Positions 24,600 through 33,533 of a DNA stretch of 63,652 bases are shown one piece after another. The notes under the pieces were generated by a model. The model worked only from the letters and a program-made list of their open reading frames with translations, ran no database searches and was not told where the DNA came from. Position 1 is the first letter of the stretch, and every line of letters begins with the position of its first letter. Origin of the DNA: Microvirga sp. (GTDB lineage: Bacteria; Pseudomonadota; Alphaproteobacteria; Rhizobiales; Beijerinckiaceae); assembly GCA_029266525.1 (NCBI GenBank), contig JAQSWQ010000010.1, positions 1 to 63,652 on the forward strand. The letters run 5' to 3'. A program made the position numbers and the translations under genes.

Positions 24600-25163
24600 T
24601 CAGGGCGGCGTGTCGTCGCCCGCCCCGAGGGGGCGCTGCATCAGGGTTGTGTCGCACCAGCGGCCGAATTTGTGGCCGACGGCACGGAGCCGCCCGACAT
24701 GCTCGAAGCCGGCCGCCCGGTGCAGGGCAATCGAGGCCGGCAGGTTGTCGCCGATGACGGCGATCATCTGCCGGAAACCGCGGCGCTCGCATTCGTCGAT
24801 GAGCAGCGCGAGGAGGGCCCGCCCGATGCCGCGCCCGTGATGCGCCGCGTGCACATAGATCGAGTCCTCGACCGCATGACGGTAGGCCGGGCGCGGCCGG
24901 TAGGCGCCGGCATAGGCGTAGCCCACGACCTCGCCGCCCGCGACCGCCGCGAGATGCGGGTAGCCGCCCGACACGAGCGCGCTCCAGCGGCGGCTTATCT
25001 CTTCGAGATCCGGCGGCTCGAGCTCGAAGCTTGCCGTGCCGGTGAGGACGTGATGGGCGTAGATCGCCTGCACCGACGCGAGGTCCGCTTCGCCGGTCGG
25101 CCGGATACGGAAGGCTGCGTCACTTCCAAGGCTTGATGGCGAGGCCTGGGCTTTGGCGCTCAT
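24600..25163 (-). CDS. GNAT N-acetyltransferase, phosphinothricin/methionine-sulfoximine type
   Basis: A 187-residue GNAT enzyme that acetylates a small amine using acetyl-CoA. From the start at 25163 (MSAKAQASPSS), a short linker leads to FRIRPTGEADLASVQAIYAH and TASFELEPPDLEEISRRW, typical of the Pat/MnaT subfamily, then the acetyl-CoA motif HHGRGIGRALLALLIDECE and AGFEHVGRLRAVGHKFGRW. The reading frame is open upstream but is the antisense-like shadow of metW. It is 16 bases after metW. Members detoxify glutamine-synthetase inhibitors such as methionine sulfoximine; the true substrate here is unknown. Confidence 0.88.
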   Translation of the reverse strand: MSAKAQASPSSLGSDAAFRIRPTGEADLASVQAIYAHHVLTGTASFELEPPDLEEISRRWSALVSGGYPHLAAVAGGEVVGYAYAGAYRPRPAYRHAVEDSIYVHAAHHGRGIGRALLALLIDECERRGFRQMIAVIGDNLPASIALHRAAGFEHVGRLRAVGHKFGRWCDTTLMQRPLGAGDDTPP

Positions 25164-25179
25164 AGGCGGTCGAGGGCGC

Positions 25180-25956
25180 TCACCGGCGGCGGAGCAGGAA
25201 TACCGCCTGCTCGCCGAACAGGTTCCAAACCCACCAGGGCATGGTGACGCGCACCGGCTGGCCGCCGGCATTGAGCGCGATCGCCTTCTCCATCTTCGCC
25301 CCAATATCACGGCACAGGCCGACGAAATCGCGGATGGTGCAGAAATGGATGTTCGGCGTCTCGTACCAGCTGTGCGGCAGGTTCTCGGTCGTGGGCATGC
25401 GGCCACGCAGCCCGATGTCGTAGCGGATGCGCCAGTGGCCGAAATTCGGGAAGGAGACGATCGCGCGCTGGCCGATCCGTAGGAGATTCTCCAGCACGGC
25501 GCGGGGCTGGCGCGTCGCCTGGATGGTCTGGGATAGGATGACGTAGTCGAAGGCGTCGTTCGGGTAGTCGGCAAGATCGGTGTCGGCGTCGCCCTGAATC
25601 ACCGGCAGCCCCTTGGCGAGGCAGCGGCTGACGTTCTCGCGCGAGATCTCGATGCCGCGACCGTCGACCTGGCGGCGGTCCCTGAGCAGGGCGAGCAGCG
25701 CGCCGTCGCCGCAGCCGACGTCCAGGACCCGCGAGCCAGGCTCGACCATGTCGGCGACGAGGAGGAGGTCGAGGCGCGACTCCCCTCCCCTTTCCGGGGA
25801 CTCGGCGGGCGTCGGGCCGAGGCCGTTTCCGCCGCCACCGCGCAGCGTGGAACTCGCCCCCTGCGGGCGGCCGATCGACTCTCCGTCACCGTCAGCCCGT
25901 TCCCTTTCGAACGAGGGGCGAGCACGGGAAGGGCGCAGGCGCACGGCCTCGCTCAT
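25180..25956 (-). CDS. metW: methionine biosynthesis protein MetW
   Basis: A class I methyltransferase-fold protein that works with MetX in homoserine acylation. Motifs: [15 protein letters not shown] (SAM motif I), [56 protein letters not shown], all characteristic of MetW. The protein is 258 residues instead of about 205 because an in-frame segment of ~51 residues (about 10-60), rich in Gly, Arg and Pro, separates MSEAVRLRP from LDLLLVADM. That segment looks like a captured repeat element. The ATG overlaps the metX stop (ATGA). Confidence 0.95.
   Translation of the reverse strand: MSEAVRLRPSRARPSFERERADGDGESIGRPQGASSTLRGGGGNGLGPTPAESPERGGESRLDLLLVADMVEPGSRVLDVGCGDGALLALLRDRRQVDGRGIEISRENVSRCLAKGLPVIQGDADTDLADYPNDAFDYVILSQTIQATRQPRAVLENLLRIGQRAIVSFPNFGHWRIRYDIGLRGRMPTTENLPHSWYETPNIHFCTIRDFVGLCRDIGAKMEKAIALNAGGQPVRVTMPWWVWNLFGEQAVFLLRRR
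25777..25929. repeat. in-frame repeat-like insertion in metW
   Basis: A 153-bp block (divisible by three) after codon 9 of metW. It has palindromic parts such as CCCCTTTCCGGGGA and GCCCCCTGCGGGC, and codes for Gly/Arg/Pro-rich sequence absent from usual MetW proteins. It is interpreted as a palindromic element inserted without breaking the frame; no second copy was found in this window. Confidence 0.5.
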
Positions 25957-27140
25957 GCGATCCCCCGGGCGCGGGCAGCGGCGTCAAGAAAGCCCCGCAC
26001 CGCCGTGAACATGCCGGGCTCATCGAGCAGGAAGGCGTCATGGCCCTTGTCGCTCTCGATCTCGACGAAGCCGACCGAGGCGCCTGCAGCGTTGAGCGCA
26101 TGCATGGTGGCGCGCGAGTCCCGGGTCGGGAACAGCCAGTCCGACGTGAAGGAGATCAGGCAGAAGCGGGTCTTCGTGCCCCGGAAGGCCTCGGCCAGCA
26201 CGCCCCCGTAGTCGGCGGCGAGCTCGAAATAGTCCATCGCCCGCGTGACGTAGAGATAGGAGTTGGCGTCGAACCGCTCGACGAAGGTGATGCCCTGGTG
26301 GCGCAGATAGCTCTCGATCTGGAAATCGGCGTCGAAGGTGAAGGTCGGCGCCTCGCGGTCCTGGAAGCGGCGCCCGAACTTGCGGTGCAGCGCGGTCTCC
26401 GAGAGGTAGGTGATGTGCCCGCCCATGCGGGCGACCGCGAGACCTTTGCGCGGGCGCACTCCGTGCTCATAGTAGCGCCCCCCGCGCCAGTCGGGATCGG
26501 CCATCACGGCTTGGCGGCCGACCTCGTGGAAGGCGATGTTCTGGGCCGAATGCCGCGCGCCCGTCGCGACCGGCATCGCGGCGAAGACGCGATCGGGGTA
26601 GCTCGCGGCCCATTGCAGGACCTGCATACCGCCCATGGAGCCGCCGATCACGCAGAACAGGCTTTCAATCCCGAGCCGGTCGAGCAGCATGGCCTGCGAG
26701 CGCACCATGTCGCGGATGGTAACGAGCGGGAAATCCGTGCCCCAGGGCCTCCCGGTCTCCGGATTCGTCGAGGCCGGGCCGGTCGTGCCCATGCACCCGC
26801 CGACGACGTTGGCGCAGATCACGAAGTAGCGCTCGGTGTCGAGCGGCAGGTCCGGCCCGACGAGCGTGTCCCACCAGCCGGGCTTGCCGGTGACCGGGTG
26901 AGCGTTCGCGACATGCTGGTCGCCGGTCAGCGCATGGCAGACGAGCACCGCGTTCGAGCGCGCTGCATTGAGCGTGCCGTAGCTCTGGTACGCAATCTGC
27001 CATGGCGCGAGCACGGCGCCGGCATCGAGAGGGAGCGGCTCGTCCGTGCCGAAGCGCTCGACCGGGCTCGACGGATCGTCGGCCTGGTTCAGCGGCTCGG
27101 TCGCGACCGGTTGCAGTTGCGCCATCGACCTGTTCGTCAC
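25953..27140 (-). CDS. metX: homoserine O-acyltransferase MetX
   Basis: Acylates homoserine, committing it to methionine. A 395-residue alpha/beta hydrolase with [20 protein letters not shown], the nucleophile elbow [12 protein letters not shown], the acid in TSDWLFP and the His in SDKGHDAF. Start: GTG 27140 or ATG 27125 ([12 protein letters not shown]); the extra five residues make little difference. It forms a four-base overlap with metW. Whether the acyl donor is acetyl- or succinyl-CoA cannot be judged safely from annotation because the MetX family contains both. A sigma-70-like promoter lies just upstream; no SAM-II riboswitch was recognised in the short leader. Confidence 0.95.
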   Translation of the reverse strand: MTNRSMAQLQPVATEPLNQADDPSSPVERFGTDEPLPLDAGAVLAPWQIAYQSYGTLNAARSNAVLVCHALTGDQHVANAHPVTGKPGWWDTLVGPDLPLDTERYFVICANVVGGCMGTTGPASTNPETGRPWGTDFPLVTIRDMVRSQAMLLDRLGIESLFCVIGGSMGGMQVLQWAASYPDRVFAAMPVATGARHSAQNIAFHEVGRQAVMADPDWRGGRYYEHGVRPRKGLAVARMGGHITYLSETALHRKFGRRFQDREAPTFTFDADFQIESYLRHQGITFVERFDANSYLYVTRAMDYFELAADYGGVLAEAFRGTKTRFCLISFTSDWLFPTRDSRATMHALNAAGASVGFVEIESDKGHDAFLLDEPGMFTAVRGFLDAAARARGIA

Positions 27141-27161
27141 AACGGATAAAACGGGCGGTAT

Positions 27162-27190
27162 ATCCTACCCTGTGGCCACACGGGCAACAA
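27162..27190 (-). promoter_or_regulatory. possible sigma-70-type promoter for metX
   Basis: On the minus strand TTGTTG (27190-27185), a 17-base spacer, then TAGGAT (27167-27162). The transcript would begin about 15-30 bases before the metX start, leaving little room for a riboswitch. Confidence 0.35.
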
Positions 27191-27267
27191 GGAGACGGCC
27201 GGCAAGGGTGGCCAGATCTCCGCGCTTGAGGCTAAGGGGGTCGACCCATTTTCGACAAGCTCGACGA

Positions 27268-28095
27268 ATGACCGACAAGCCGCCCTCCCTTGCCGAGCTT
27301 CGCGCCGAGATCGACCGCATCGACGAGGCCATGCACCGCCTCCTGATGGCGCGCGGCGAGATCATCGACCGGCTGATCGCGGTCAAGAAGACCTCCGAAT
27401 CCGGCTCGGCCTTCCGCCCGGGCCGCGAGGCCGCGATGATGCGCGCCCTTGCCGAGCGTCACGAAGGGCTGTTGCCGCTCGACACCGCCGAGGGCATCTG
27501 GCGCGTCGTCATCGCGACCTTCACCCATGTGCAGGCGCCGTTTGCGGTTCATGCCGACGTCTCGGGGGGCGACGCGCCGATGCGCGACACCGCTCGCTTC
27601 CATTTCGGCTTCAGCGTACCCTACAAGCCGCATGAGAGCGCCGCCGCCGTGATCGCGGCGGTCGCGCGGGCGCGCGGCGATCTCGGCATCTTCCGCCTCG
27701 ACCAGGGCGTCTCCTCCGGCGCCTGGTGGCGCGACCTCGTCGGCGAGAAGCGCCCGAAGGTGATCGCGCGGCTGCCCTTCATCGAGCGCCCGAACCACCC
27801 GGCTGGGACACCGGTCTTCGTCATCTCGAAGCCGCTCGCCGACGCCGCCGTGCGCGACGTGGTGCTCTACTCGGCCTCCTTCGACCGCTGGCGCGAGGGC
27901 GCCGGCCGCGTCATCGCCGCCTTCGGCGGCGAGGTCATCGCCAATGCGGGCGGCGGCCACGGGCTCTCGGCGCTGATCGCGCTGCCGGGCTCCCTCGAGC
28001 CCGCGGCCCTGCGCAATGCGGCTGCCGCAGAGGGCGCGCATCTCTCCGATCTCGACGAGATCGGCAGCCACGCCGCGCGCTTCGCGGTCGGCTGA
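27268..28095 (+). CDS. chorismate mutase, alphaproteobacterial monofunctional type
   Basis: Converts chorismate to prephenate. A 275-residue protein: an AroQ chorismate mutase domain (residues ~8-95, LRAEIDRIDEAMHRLLMAR with active-site Arg, and FRPGREAAMMR), plus a ~175-residue C-terminal extension with no ligand assigned by me. This long form is usual in Hyphomicrobiales next to hisC and tyrC, which here follow after two inserted genes. Start ATG 27268 (MTDKPPSLAEL) fits the family; the frame upstream is not homologous. Confidence 0.9.
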   Translation: MTDKPPSLAELRAEIDRIDEAMHRLLMARGEIIDRLIAVKKTSESGSAFRPGREAAMMRALAERHEGLLPLDTAEGIWRVVIATFTHVQAPFAVHADVSGGDAPMRDTARFHFGFSVPYKPHESAAAVIAAVARARGDLGIFRLDQGVSSGAWWRDLVGEKRPKVIARLPFIERPNHPAGTPVFVISKPLADAAVRDVVLYSASFDRWREGAGRVIAAFGGEVIANAGGGHGLSALIALPGSLEPAALRNAAAAEGAHLSDLDEIGSHAARFAVG

Positions 28096-28160
28096 GCGAG
28101 ATAGCGGCGAGCAGCACAAGCGCCCCTTGTCACGGCGTCAGGATCAGCCAGACTGCCCGC

Positions 28161-28595
28161 ATGTGCCGATGCCACCGCCGCGCCTTCCTGGCCCTTGCTG
28201 GCGGATTGCTTGCATCATGCGGCGGACCGGCAAGCTCCGCGTCCGGGTCGGGCGATCGCCACCGCTTCATCGCCGAAGCCTTCCGCATGAGGCGCGAGGC
28301 GGAGGCGGCCGACGACCAGCCCTATGGCGCGGTGGTCGTGCTCGGCGAATCCATCGTCGGCTTCGGCCCGAGCCGCGTCGTGACGAACGCCGATCCCGAA
28401 GCCCATGCCGAGCGGATCGCGATCCGCGACGCCCAGATCCGGCTCACCCGATCCGATCTTTCTGGCGCCGTCATGTACTCCACCTCCCGGCCCTGCCCGG
28501 CCTGCGAGCGGGCTGCCGCAGTCGCGCGGATCGCCCACATGATCTTTGGGCCGCATGGAGCCGATGCCGGCGCACCGCGGCAGTCGGGCGGCTGA
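28161..28595 (+). CDS. Tat-exported lipoprotein with a cytidine-deaminase-like domain
   Basis: A 144-residue protein. The N-terminus is a twin-arginine signal (HRRAFLALAGG) ending in a lipobox-like LLASC, so it is predicted to be exported folded and lipid-anchored. The mature part has a zinc-dependent deaminase core: QPYGAVVV, the HAE catalytic motif (AHAERIAI) and PCPACERA with both zinc cysteines. Residues needed for catalysis are present. Nucleoside deaminases normally work in the cytoplasm, so a periplasmic location is unusual. Its stop overlaps the ankyrin gene start by one base. The two genes interrupt the chorismate mutase-hisC-tyrC order. Substrate unknown. Confidence 0.78.
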   Translation: MCRCHRRAFLALAGGLLASCGGPASSASGSGDRHRFIAEAFRMRREAEAADDQPYGAVVVLGESIVGFGPSRVVTNADPEAHAERIAIRDAQIRLTRSDLSGAVMYSTSRPCPACERAAAVARIAHMIFGPHGADAGAPRQSGG

Positions 28596-29269
28596 TGCCG
28601 CGACTGCCGGTTTTTGCGCTCGCGCTGGCCCTTGTTTCGAGTTCCATGTCCGCCGCCCACGCCTCCGACGATCTCGGCGCCCGGCTGCTGCGGGCCGCCG
28701 CCGCCGGCGACCTTGCCGAGACGCTACGCCTGATCGGCGGAGGCGCGCCCGTGGACGCGCGCGACGCTCAGCGACGCACGCCGCTGCTGCTCGCCGTCGA
28801 TGCCAATCACGTCGACCTCGCAAGGGCGCTCCTCGACGCCGGCGCGAGCGTCGACGCGCAGGCCTCGAACCTCGACACGCCCTGGCTCCTCGCCGGCGCC
28901 CGCGGGCGTGTGGCCATCATCGCCATGATGCTGGCGAAGAGGCCCGACCTGTCGATCCGCAACCGCTTCGGCGGCAACGCGCTCATCCCCGCCTGCGAGC
29001 GCGCCCATGTCGAGGCGGTGCCGCTGCTGCTCCAGGCCGGCCTGGACGTGAACCACGTCAACAATCTCGGTTGGACCTGCCTCTTGGAGATCGTGATCCT
29101 CGGCGACGGCGGTCCCCGTCACCAGGAGGTCGCTCGCCTCGTCCTCGCCGCGGGTGCCGACCCGAATCTCGCGGACAAGGACGGGGTCACGCCGCTCGCC
29201 CACGCCCGCTGCCGCGGGCAGCGGGAGGTCGCCCGCCTGATCGAGGCTTCCGGCGGCCGCATGCGCTGA
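28595..29269 (+). CDS. secreted ankyrin-repeat protein
   Basis: A 224-residue protein with a signal peptide (LPVFALALALVSSSMSAAHA) and about five ankyrin repeats covering the rest: DAQRRTPLLLAVDANHVDLA, then SNLDTPWLLAGARGRVAI, FGGNALIPACERAHVEAVPL, NLGWTCLLEIV and DKDGVTPLAHARCRGQREVA. Ankyrin repeats bind proteins; a periplasmic location is predicted. The start ATG shares its first base with the deaminase stop, which argues for a joint role. It could be an inhibitor, scaffold or unrelated passenger. The hisC gene follows 94 bases later. Confidence 0.8.
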   Translation: MPRLPVFALALALVSSSMSAAHASDDLGARLLRAAAAGDLAETLRLIGGGAPVDARDAQRRTPLLLAVDANHVDLARALLDAGASVDAQASNLDTPWLLAGARGRVAIIAMMLAKRPDLSIRNRFGGNALIPACERAHVEAVPLLLQAGLDVNHVNNLGWTCLLEIVILGDGGPRHQEVARLVLAAGADPNLADKDGVTPLAHARCRGQREVARLIEASGGRMR

Positions 29270-29363
29270 CGACGCCGCACCTTTCGCGTGAAATCGGCGG
29301 CGGGTTGCGATAGAGCGGGCCCGCCCACCCCGCGCGGCGCCAGCCGCGGCATCAGGATCGAGA

Positions 29364-30473
29364 ATGGCTTCCCGCCCAGAACCCCGTCCCGGCGTCCTTG
29401 CGATCGATGCCTATGTGCCCGGCAAGAGCGCCGCGCCGGGGGTGCCTAAGGTCCACAAGCTCTCCTCGAACGAGACGCCGCTCGGGCCGAGCCCGAAGGC
29501 GGTCGAGGCCGTGCAGAAGGCGGCGCGCGAGCTCGAACTCTATCCCGACGGCGCCGCAACGGCGCTGCGCGAAGCGATCGCCGGAAAGTACGGGCTCGAT
29601 CCGGCCCGGATCGTCTGCGGTGCTGGCTCGGACGAGGTCTTGAACCTTCTCGCGCATGCCTTCATCGGCCCGGGCGACGAGGGGCTTTTCACGACGCACG
29701 GCTTCCTGGTCTACAAGATCGCAATCCTTGCCGCCGGGGGCCTGCCGGTGGTCGCGGAGGAGAAGGACTTCACGGCCGACGTCGACGCGATCCTGGCGAA
29801 GGTCACGGCGCGCACCAAGATCGTCTTCCTCGCCAATCCCAACAACCCGACCGGCACCTATCTGCCCTTCGATGAGGTGAAGCGCCTGCACGCGGCGCTG
29901 CCGCCCACCGTGCTCCTCGTCCTCGATGCGGCCTATGCCGAATATGTGCGGCGCAACGACTACGCCTCCGGCCTCGAGCTCGTAGCCGAGAGCGACAACG
30001 TCGTCATGACCCGGACCTTCTCCAAGATCTACGGCCTCGCCGGCCTTCGCCTCGGCTGGATGGTCGGGCCCGCCCATGCGATCGACGCCGTGAACCGCAT
30101 CCGCAGCCCCTTCAACGTCAACGCGCCGGCAATCGCGGCCGGCGTCGCGGCGATCGCCGACGAGGCGCATGTCGCGGCCGCCGTCGCGCATAACGAGGAA
30201 TGGCTGCCCTGGCTCACTCGGGAGATCGGCGCGCTCGGGCTTGCGGTCACCCCGAGCGTCGGCAATTTTATCCTGATCCATTTCCCGGCGAATGCCGGGC
30301 GCACCGCGAAGGACGCCGATGCCTTCCTCACGAGCCGCGGCCTCGTGCTGCGCGCCGTCGGCGCCTACGGCCTGCCGAACTGTCTGCGCATGACCGTCGG
30401 CGGCGCCGAGGCGAACCGGCTCCTCGTGAAGGCTCTGACGGAGTTCATGAAGCCCGAGCGCGCAAATGCCTGA
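29364..30473 (+). CDS. hisC: histidinol-phosphate / aromatic aminotransferase HisC
   Basis: A PLP-dependent class II aminotransferase of 369 residues, active in histidine synthesis and often in transamination of aromatic keto acids. Motifs: [15 protein letters not shown], the PLP-phosphate region [29 protein letters not shown], and the Schiff-base lysine in [18 protein letters not shown]. Its place between chorismate mutase and tyrC, overlapping tyrC by eight bases, suggests it contributes to tyrosine and phenylalanine as well as histidine synthesis. Confidence 0.95.
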   Translation: MASRPEPRPGVLAIDAYVPGKSAAPGVPKVHKLSSNETPLGPSPKAVEAVQKAARELELYPDGAATALREAIAGKYGLDPARIVCGAGSDEVLNLLAHAFIGPGDEGLFTTHGFLVYKIAILAAGGLPVVAEEKDFTADVDAILAKVTARTKIVFLANPNNPTGTYLPFDEVKRLHAALPPTVLLVLDAAYAEYVRRNDYASGLELVAESDNVVMTRTFSKIYGLAGLRLGWMVGPAHAIDAVNRIRSPFNVNAPAIAAGVAAIADEAHVAAAVAHNEEWLPWLTREIGALGLAVTPSVGNFILIHFPANAGRTAKDADAFLTSRGLVLRAVGAYGLPNCLRMTVGGAEANRLLVKALTEFMKPERANA

Positions 30474-31410
30474 GCGGCTCGGGCCACCGCGGCGGACGCC
30501 GCTCTTCCAGCGTCTGGCGATCATCGGCTTCGGGCTGATCGGCTCGTCGATCGCCCGGGCCGCCAAGCGGCTGAGTCTTGCCGGCTCCGTCGTGGCGGTC
30601 GATTGCGAGGAAGCCGTGCTCCAGCGCGCGCGCGCCTTGGGCGTTGCCGACGAAGCGACGGCGGATCTCGTCGTCGCGGTGCGCGGGGCGGATCTCGTCA
30701 TCCTTTGCGTGCCGGTCGGGGCCTATGCGGCGGTGACGCAGGCCATGGCAGGCGCGCTCGCGCCCGGCGCCATCGTTTCCGATGTCGGCTCGGTAAAAGG
30801 CGCGGTCATCGCGCAGGTGCAGCCGTACCTGCCTCAGGGGGTGCATTTCGTGCCGGCCCATCCGGTCGCCGGCACCGAGCATTCCGGCCCGGACGCGGGC
30901 TTCGCGACGCTGTTCCATAACCGCTGGTGCATCCTCACCCCGCCGGACGGCGCCGACGGGCAGGCGGTCGACAAGCTCCGCGAGTTCTGGGCCGCCATGG
31001 GCTCGAATGTCGAGATCATGTCGGCCCAGCACCACGACCTCGTGCTGGCGATCACGAGCCACGTGCCCCACCTCATCGCCTACAACATCGTCGGCACGGC
31101 CGCCGATCTCGAGGAGGTGACGCAGTCGGAGGTGATCAAGTTCTCGGCCGGCGGCTTCCGCGACTTCACCCGCATCGCCGCCTCCGACCCGACCATGTGG
31201 CGCGACGTCTTCCTCAACAACAAGGAGGCGGTGCTCGAGATGCTCGGCCGCTTCAACGAGGACCTCGCCTCTCTGCAGCGCGCGATCCGCTGGGGCGACG
31301 GCGAGGCCCTGTTCAACCTCTTCACCCGCACCCGCGCCATCCGCCGCGGCATCATCTCGCTCGGCCAGGAGACGCCCGAGCCCGATTTCGGACGGCGGCG
31401 CGAGGAGTAG
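30466..31410 (+). CDS. tyrC: prephenate/arogenate dehydrogenase
   Basis: A 314-residue NAD(P)-dependent enzyme that oxidatively decarboxylates prephenate or arogenate in tyrosine synthesis. Rossmann motif [29 protein letters not shown], the substrate-site [18 protein letters not shown], and [17 protein letters not shown] are all family hallmarks. It overlaps hisC by eight bases, so the two are translationally linked. The prephenate/arogenate preference cannot be read directly. Confidence 0.93.
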   Translation: MPERLGPPRRTPLFQRLAIIGFGLIGSSIARAAKRLSLAGSVVAVDCEEAVLQRARALGVADEATADLVVAVRGADLVILCVPVGAYAAVTQAMAGALAPGAIVSDVGSVKGAVIAQVQPYLPQGVHFVPAHPVAGTEHSGPDAGFATLFHNRWCILTPPDGADGQAVDKLREFWAAMGSNVEIMSAQHHDLVLAITSHVPHLIAYNIVGTAADLEEVTQSEVIKFSAGGFRDFTRIAASDPTMWRDVFLNNKEAVLEMLGRFNEDLASLQRAIRWGDGEALFNLFTRTRAIRRGIISLGQETPEPDFGRRREE

Positions 31411-31420
31411 GCGGCGCGCA

Positions 31421-32470
31421 TCAATAGAGCGGTTGGAGCCTGACGCCCGGGACCGTGAACGGGCCGACCAGCACGCGGCCGTTCTCGAGGCGGATGGTCG
31501 GGATGGGCGTGAGCCTGGCGCCTTCGGCCGATGCGGCGCCGCCGGGCGGGGGACGGTTGCGCGGCTGGAGCAGGCTGCCGAGGACGCCGCCGGTCGGGCC
31601 GGGCATGCGGCCGCCGGTCAGCGTCGAGAGGAGGTCGCCGAGGCCGGCGGCCGCGACCTCGATTCGTCCGCTCGGGCGGCGCATCTCGTCCAAGGCGAGC
31701 TCGCCCTTGGCCTCGATCCGGCGCGGCCCCTTCGCCAGCTTGAGCGCGCTCACCAGAATGCGCCCGCCGGCCTCGCGCCAGCGCTCGATCTCCTCGCGCC
31801 GCGCCGCGGCGATCCGCGCCTGCGTCACCGTCGCCTGGAGCTCGGCGGCGATCGGTTCGGTGCCGCCGAGGATCGGATCGAGCGCCGGCACGACCGCCTC
31901 GGCGGCGCTCGCGGCGAGTTCGAAAGCCGCATCGCTTTCGGGCAGCGACGGCGAGGGGCGCAGATGCGCCTCGAAGCGGCGCGCGCTTGCGGCGATGGCC
32001 CCGACCGGAAGCCCGCTCGCCTTGAGGTTGGGCCCCTCGGCAACGAGCGAGGCGCGCTGCAGCGCCTGCGGGCCGCGGTGGATGCTGGCCCGGAGCGAGC
32101 TCCAGGCGCCTTCGAGCGTGACGCCGGGGCCGGTGACGCGCACCGGACCTTCGAGCTCGGCGATGGTGTGTCGCGGCGTGTAGATCTGGGTGACGGTGAG
32201 GAGCCGCCCGGTCGTCACGGCGAGGTCGCGGCTCTGCAGCGACACGCGCGCGCAGGCGACCTCGATGCGGAAGGGATAGCCGCCGATCGACCGTTCCGGA
32301 CAGTCCCAGCGCCGCCCCGCGACCGATTCGTTGGCGAGCCAATTGTCGAGCCCCTCGGCCGTGCGGGCGCGAATCACCAGCCAGGCGGCGCTCCAGCCCG
32401 CCAGCAGCACGCCGAGCAGCACGAAGGGGAAGAAGAGCCAGAAGCGGCTGCGGCGCGGCACGGCCCTCAT
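31421..32470 (-). CDS. DUF2125 domain protein
   Basis: A 349-residue membrane-anchored protein. The N-terminal helix FWLFFPFVLLGVLLAGWSA (residues ~11-30) is followed by a long beta-rich domain with WDCPERSIGGYPFRIEVACA, the recognisable start of DUF2125, probably facing the periplasm. The start at 32470 (MRAVPRRSRFW) is chosen for the helix; the longer open frame upstream is antisense to the ChaC-like gene. It converges on tyrC with 10 bases between. Function unknown; resemblance to AsmA-like envelope proteins is only by general character. Confidence 0.85.
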   Translation of the reverse strand: MRAVPRRSRFWLFFPFVLLGVLLAGWSAAWLVIRARTAEGLDNWLANESVAGRRWDCPERSIGGYPFRIEVACARVSLQSRDLAVTTGRLLTVTQIYTPRHTIAELEGPVRVTGPGVTLEGAWSSLRASIHRGPQALQRASLVAEGPNLKASGLPVGAIAASARRFEAHLRPSPSLPESDAAFELAASAAEAVVPALDPILGGTEPIAAELQATVTQARIAAARREEIERWREAGGRILVSALKLAKGPRRIEAKGELALDEMRRPSGRIEVAAAGLGDLLSTLTGGRMPGPTGGVLGSLLQPRNRPPPGGAASAEGARLTPIPTIRLENGRVLVGPFTVPGVRLQPLY

Positions 32471-32572
32471 CGGCGCTCCCGTCGTCCCGATTTGTCTCGG
32501 CCTTTGGTAGCTGCTAGCGCGCCGCGCGAACAGGCGCTTTCGCCGGCGCCTCCGACGAAGACCTGCAAACCC

Positions 32573-33094
32573 ATGGCTGAATCGGGCGATCTCTGGGTGT
32601 TCGGCTACGGCTCCTTGATGTGGCGGCCGGGTTTCCCCTTCCTCGAGCGCCGCCACGCGCATCTGCACGGCTACCACCGCGCGCTTTGCGTCTACAGCCA
32701 TGTCCATCGGGGCACGCCCGAGAGGCCGGGATTGGTGCTCGGGCTCGACCGCGGCGGGCGCTGCCACGGGGTGGCGTTCCGGGTCGCGCCGGAAGAGGCC
32801 GCGGAGACCGTGCAATACCTGCGCGAGCGCGAGCAGGTCACGGCGGTCTATGTCGAGCGTCGGCTGCCGGTGCGGCTCGCCGGCGGCGAGACGGTGGCGG
32901 CGCTCGCCTATGTGGTCGACCGCGGGCACCCGCAATATGCCGGGCGGCTGCCGCAGGAGGATTCGCTGCGGTTGGTGCGCCAGGGCGTCGGCGTCTCCGG
33001 CGCCAATCCGGACTATGTGCGCTCGACCCACCGCCACCTTCTGGAGATGGGCGTCACCGACCCGGTCCTGGCGCAGCTCGCAGCGGCGCTGTGA
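32573..33094 (+). CDS. ChaC-like gamma-glutamylcyclotransferase
   Basis: A 173-residue cytoplasmic protein of the ChaC family, which cleaves glutathione to 5-oxoproline and Cys-Gly. Signature at the start: LWVFGYGSLMWRPGF (YGSL loop), then RRHAHLHGYHRALCVYS, GRCHGVAFRV, and the helical end YVRSTHRHLLEMGV. Start ATG 32573 is used; the frame is open upstream without homology. It diverges from the DUF2125 gene and its 3' end overlaps a minus-strand gene by 41 bases, a neighbour relationship I associate with this order. Confidence 0.9.
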   Translation: MAESGDLWVFGYGSLMWRPGFPFLERRHAHLHGYHRALCVYSHVHRGTPERPGLVLGLDRGGRCHGVAFRVAPEEAAETVQYLREREQVTAVYVERRLPVRLAGGETVAALAYVVDRGHPQYAGRLPQEDSLRLVRQGVGVSGANPDYVRSTHRHLLEMGVTDPVLAQLAAAL

Positions 33095-33527
33095 GGGCCG
33101 GCTCCTCGCCGACGTCGTCCTGGAGGTCGGCGACGATCGCGGCGCGCTCGGAGGCGCCGGCCGCGAGCCGATGGATGTGGAGCTCGCTCGCGCCCCGCGA
33201 TTTGACGCGCGCGATCCATGCGCGGCGCGCCTGCGGGCGAAGCTCGGGCCCGGCTGCCGCCGCCGCGACCAGCCGGGCGGCGCCGTCGGCGTCGCGCCGC
33301 ACGGCCAGGATCACCGCCTCGGTCACGTCGAGAAGCTCGCCCTCGGTGAGGGGATGCACGCCGACGACGTAGCGCCGCCCCGAGCGCCCGCGCCAGGAGG
33401 TCAGGTCCAATCCGCGCAACAGGCCCGAGGTGGCGCGCAGCCGCTCCTCGCGCACCCCGTCCGGCGCCTCGTCCTCGCGCAGATCCCGCATCGCCGCGGC
33501 CCAAAAGATTCGTCGCTTGTTCCTCAT
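33054..33527 (-). CDS. conserved hypothetical protein
   Basis: A 157-residue protein with SGRRYVVGVHPLTEGELLDV, VILAVRRDADG and the end SELHIHRLAAG, SERAAIVADLQDD. The pattern is not one of a known enzyme to me, but the amino-acid quality is good throughout and the gene is a usual convergent neighbour of chaC. Start MRNKRRIFW at 33527; MRDLRED twelve codons later is an alternative. The start overlaps a GAAC-N7-GAAC direct repeat. Confidence 0.65.
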   Translation of the reverse strand: MRNKRRIFWAAAMRDLREDEAPDGVREERLRATSGLLRGLDLTSWRGRSGRRYVVGVHPLTEGELLDVTEAVILAVRRDADGAARLVAAAAAGPELRPQARRAWIARVKSRGASELHIHRLAAGASERAAIVADLQDDVGEEPALTAPLRAAPGPGR

Positions 33528-33533
33528 TTGTTC
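33519..33533 (-). promoter_or_regulatory. LexA-box-like direct repeat
   Basis: GTTC at 33519-33522 and 33530-33533, seven bases apart, matching the alphaproteobacterial LexA site GTTC-N7-GTTC; on the minus strand it reads as an extended GGAACAA repeat. It spans the start codon of the 33054-33527 gene. One or two matches to the minimal pattern are expected by chance here. Confidence 0.3.

Noticed and set aside
27120-27267. SAM-II riboswitch before metX
   Set aside because: Alphaproteobacterial metX often has one, but the leader after the likely promoter is under 30 bases and the conserved pseudoknot elements were not found.
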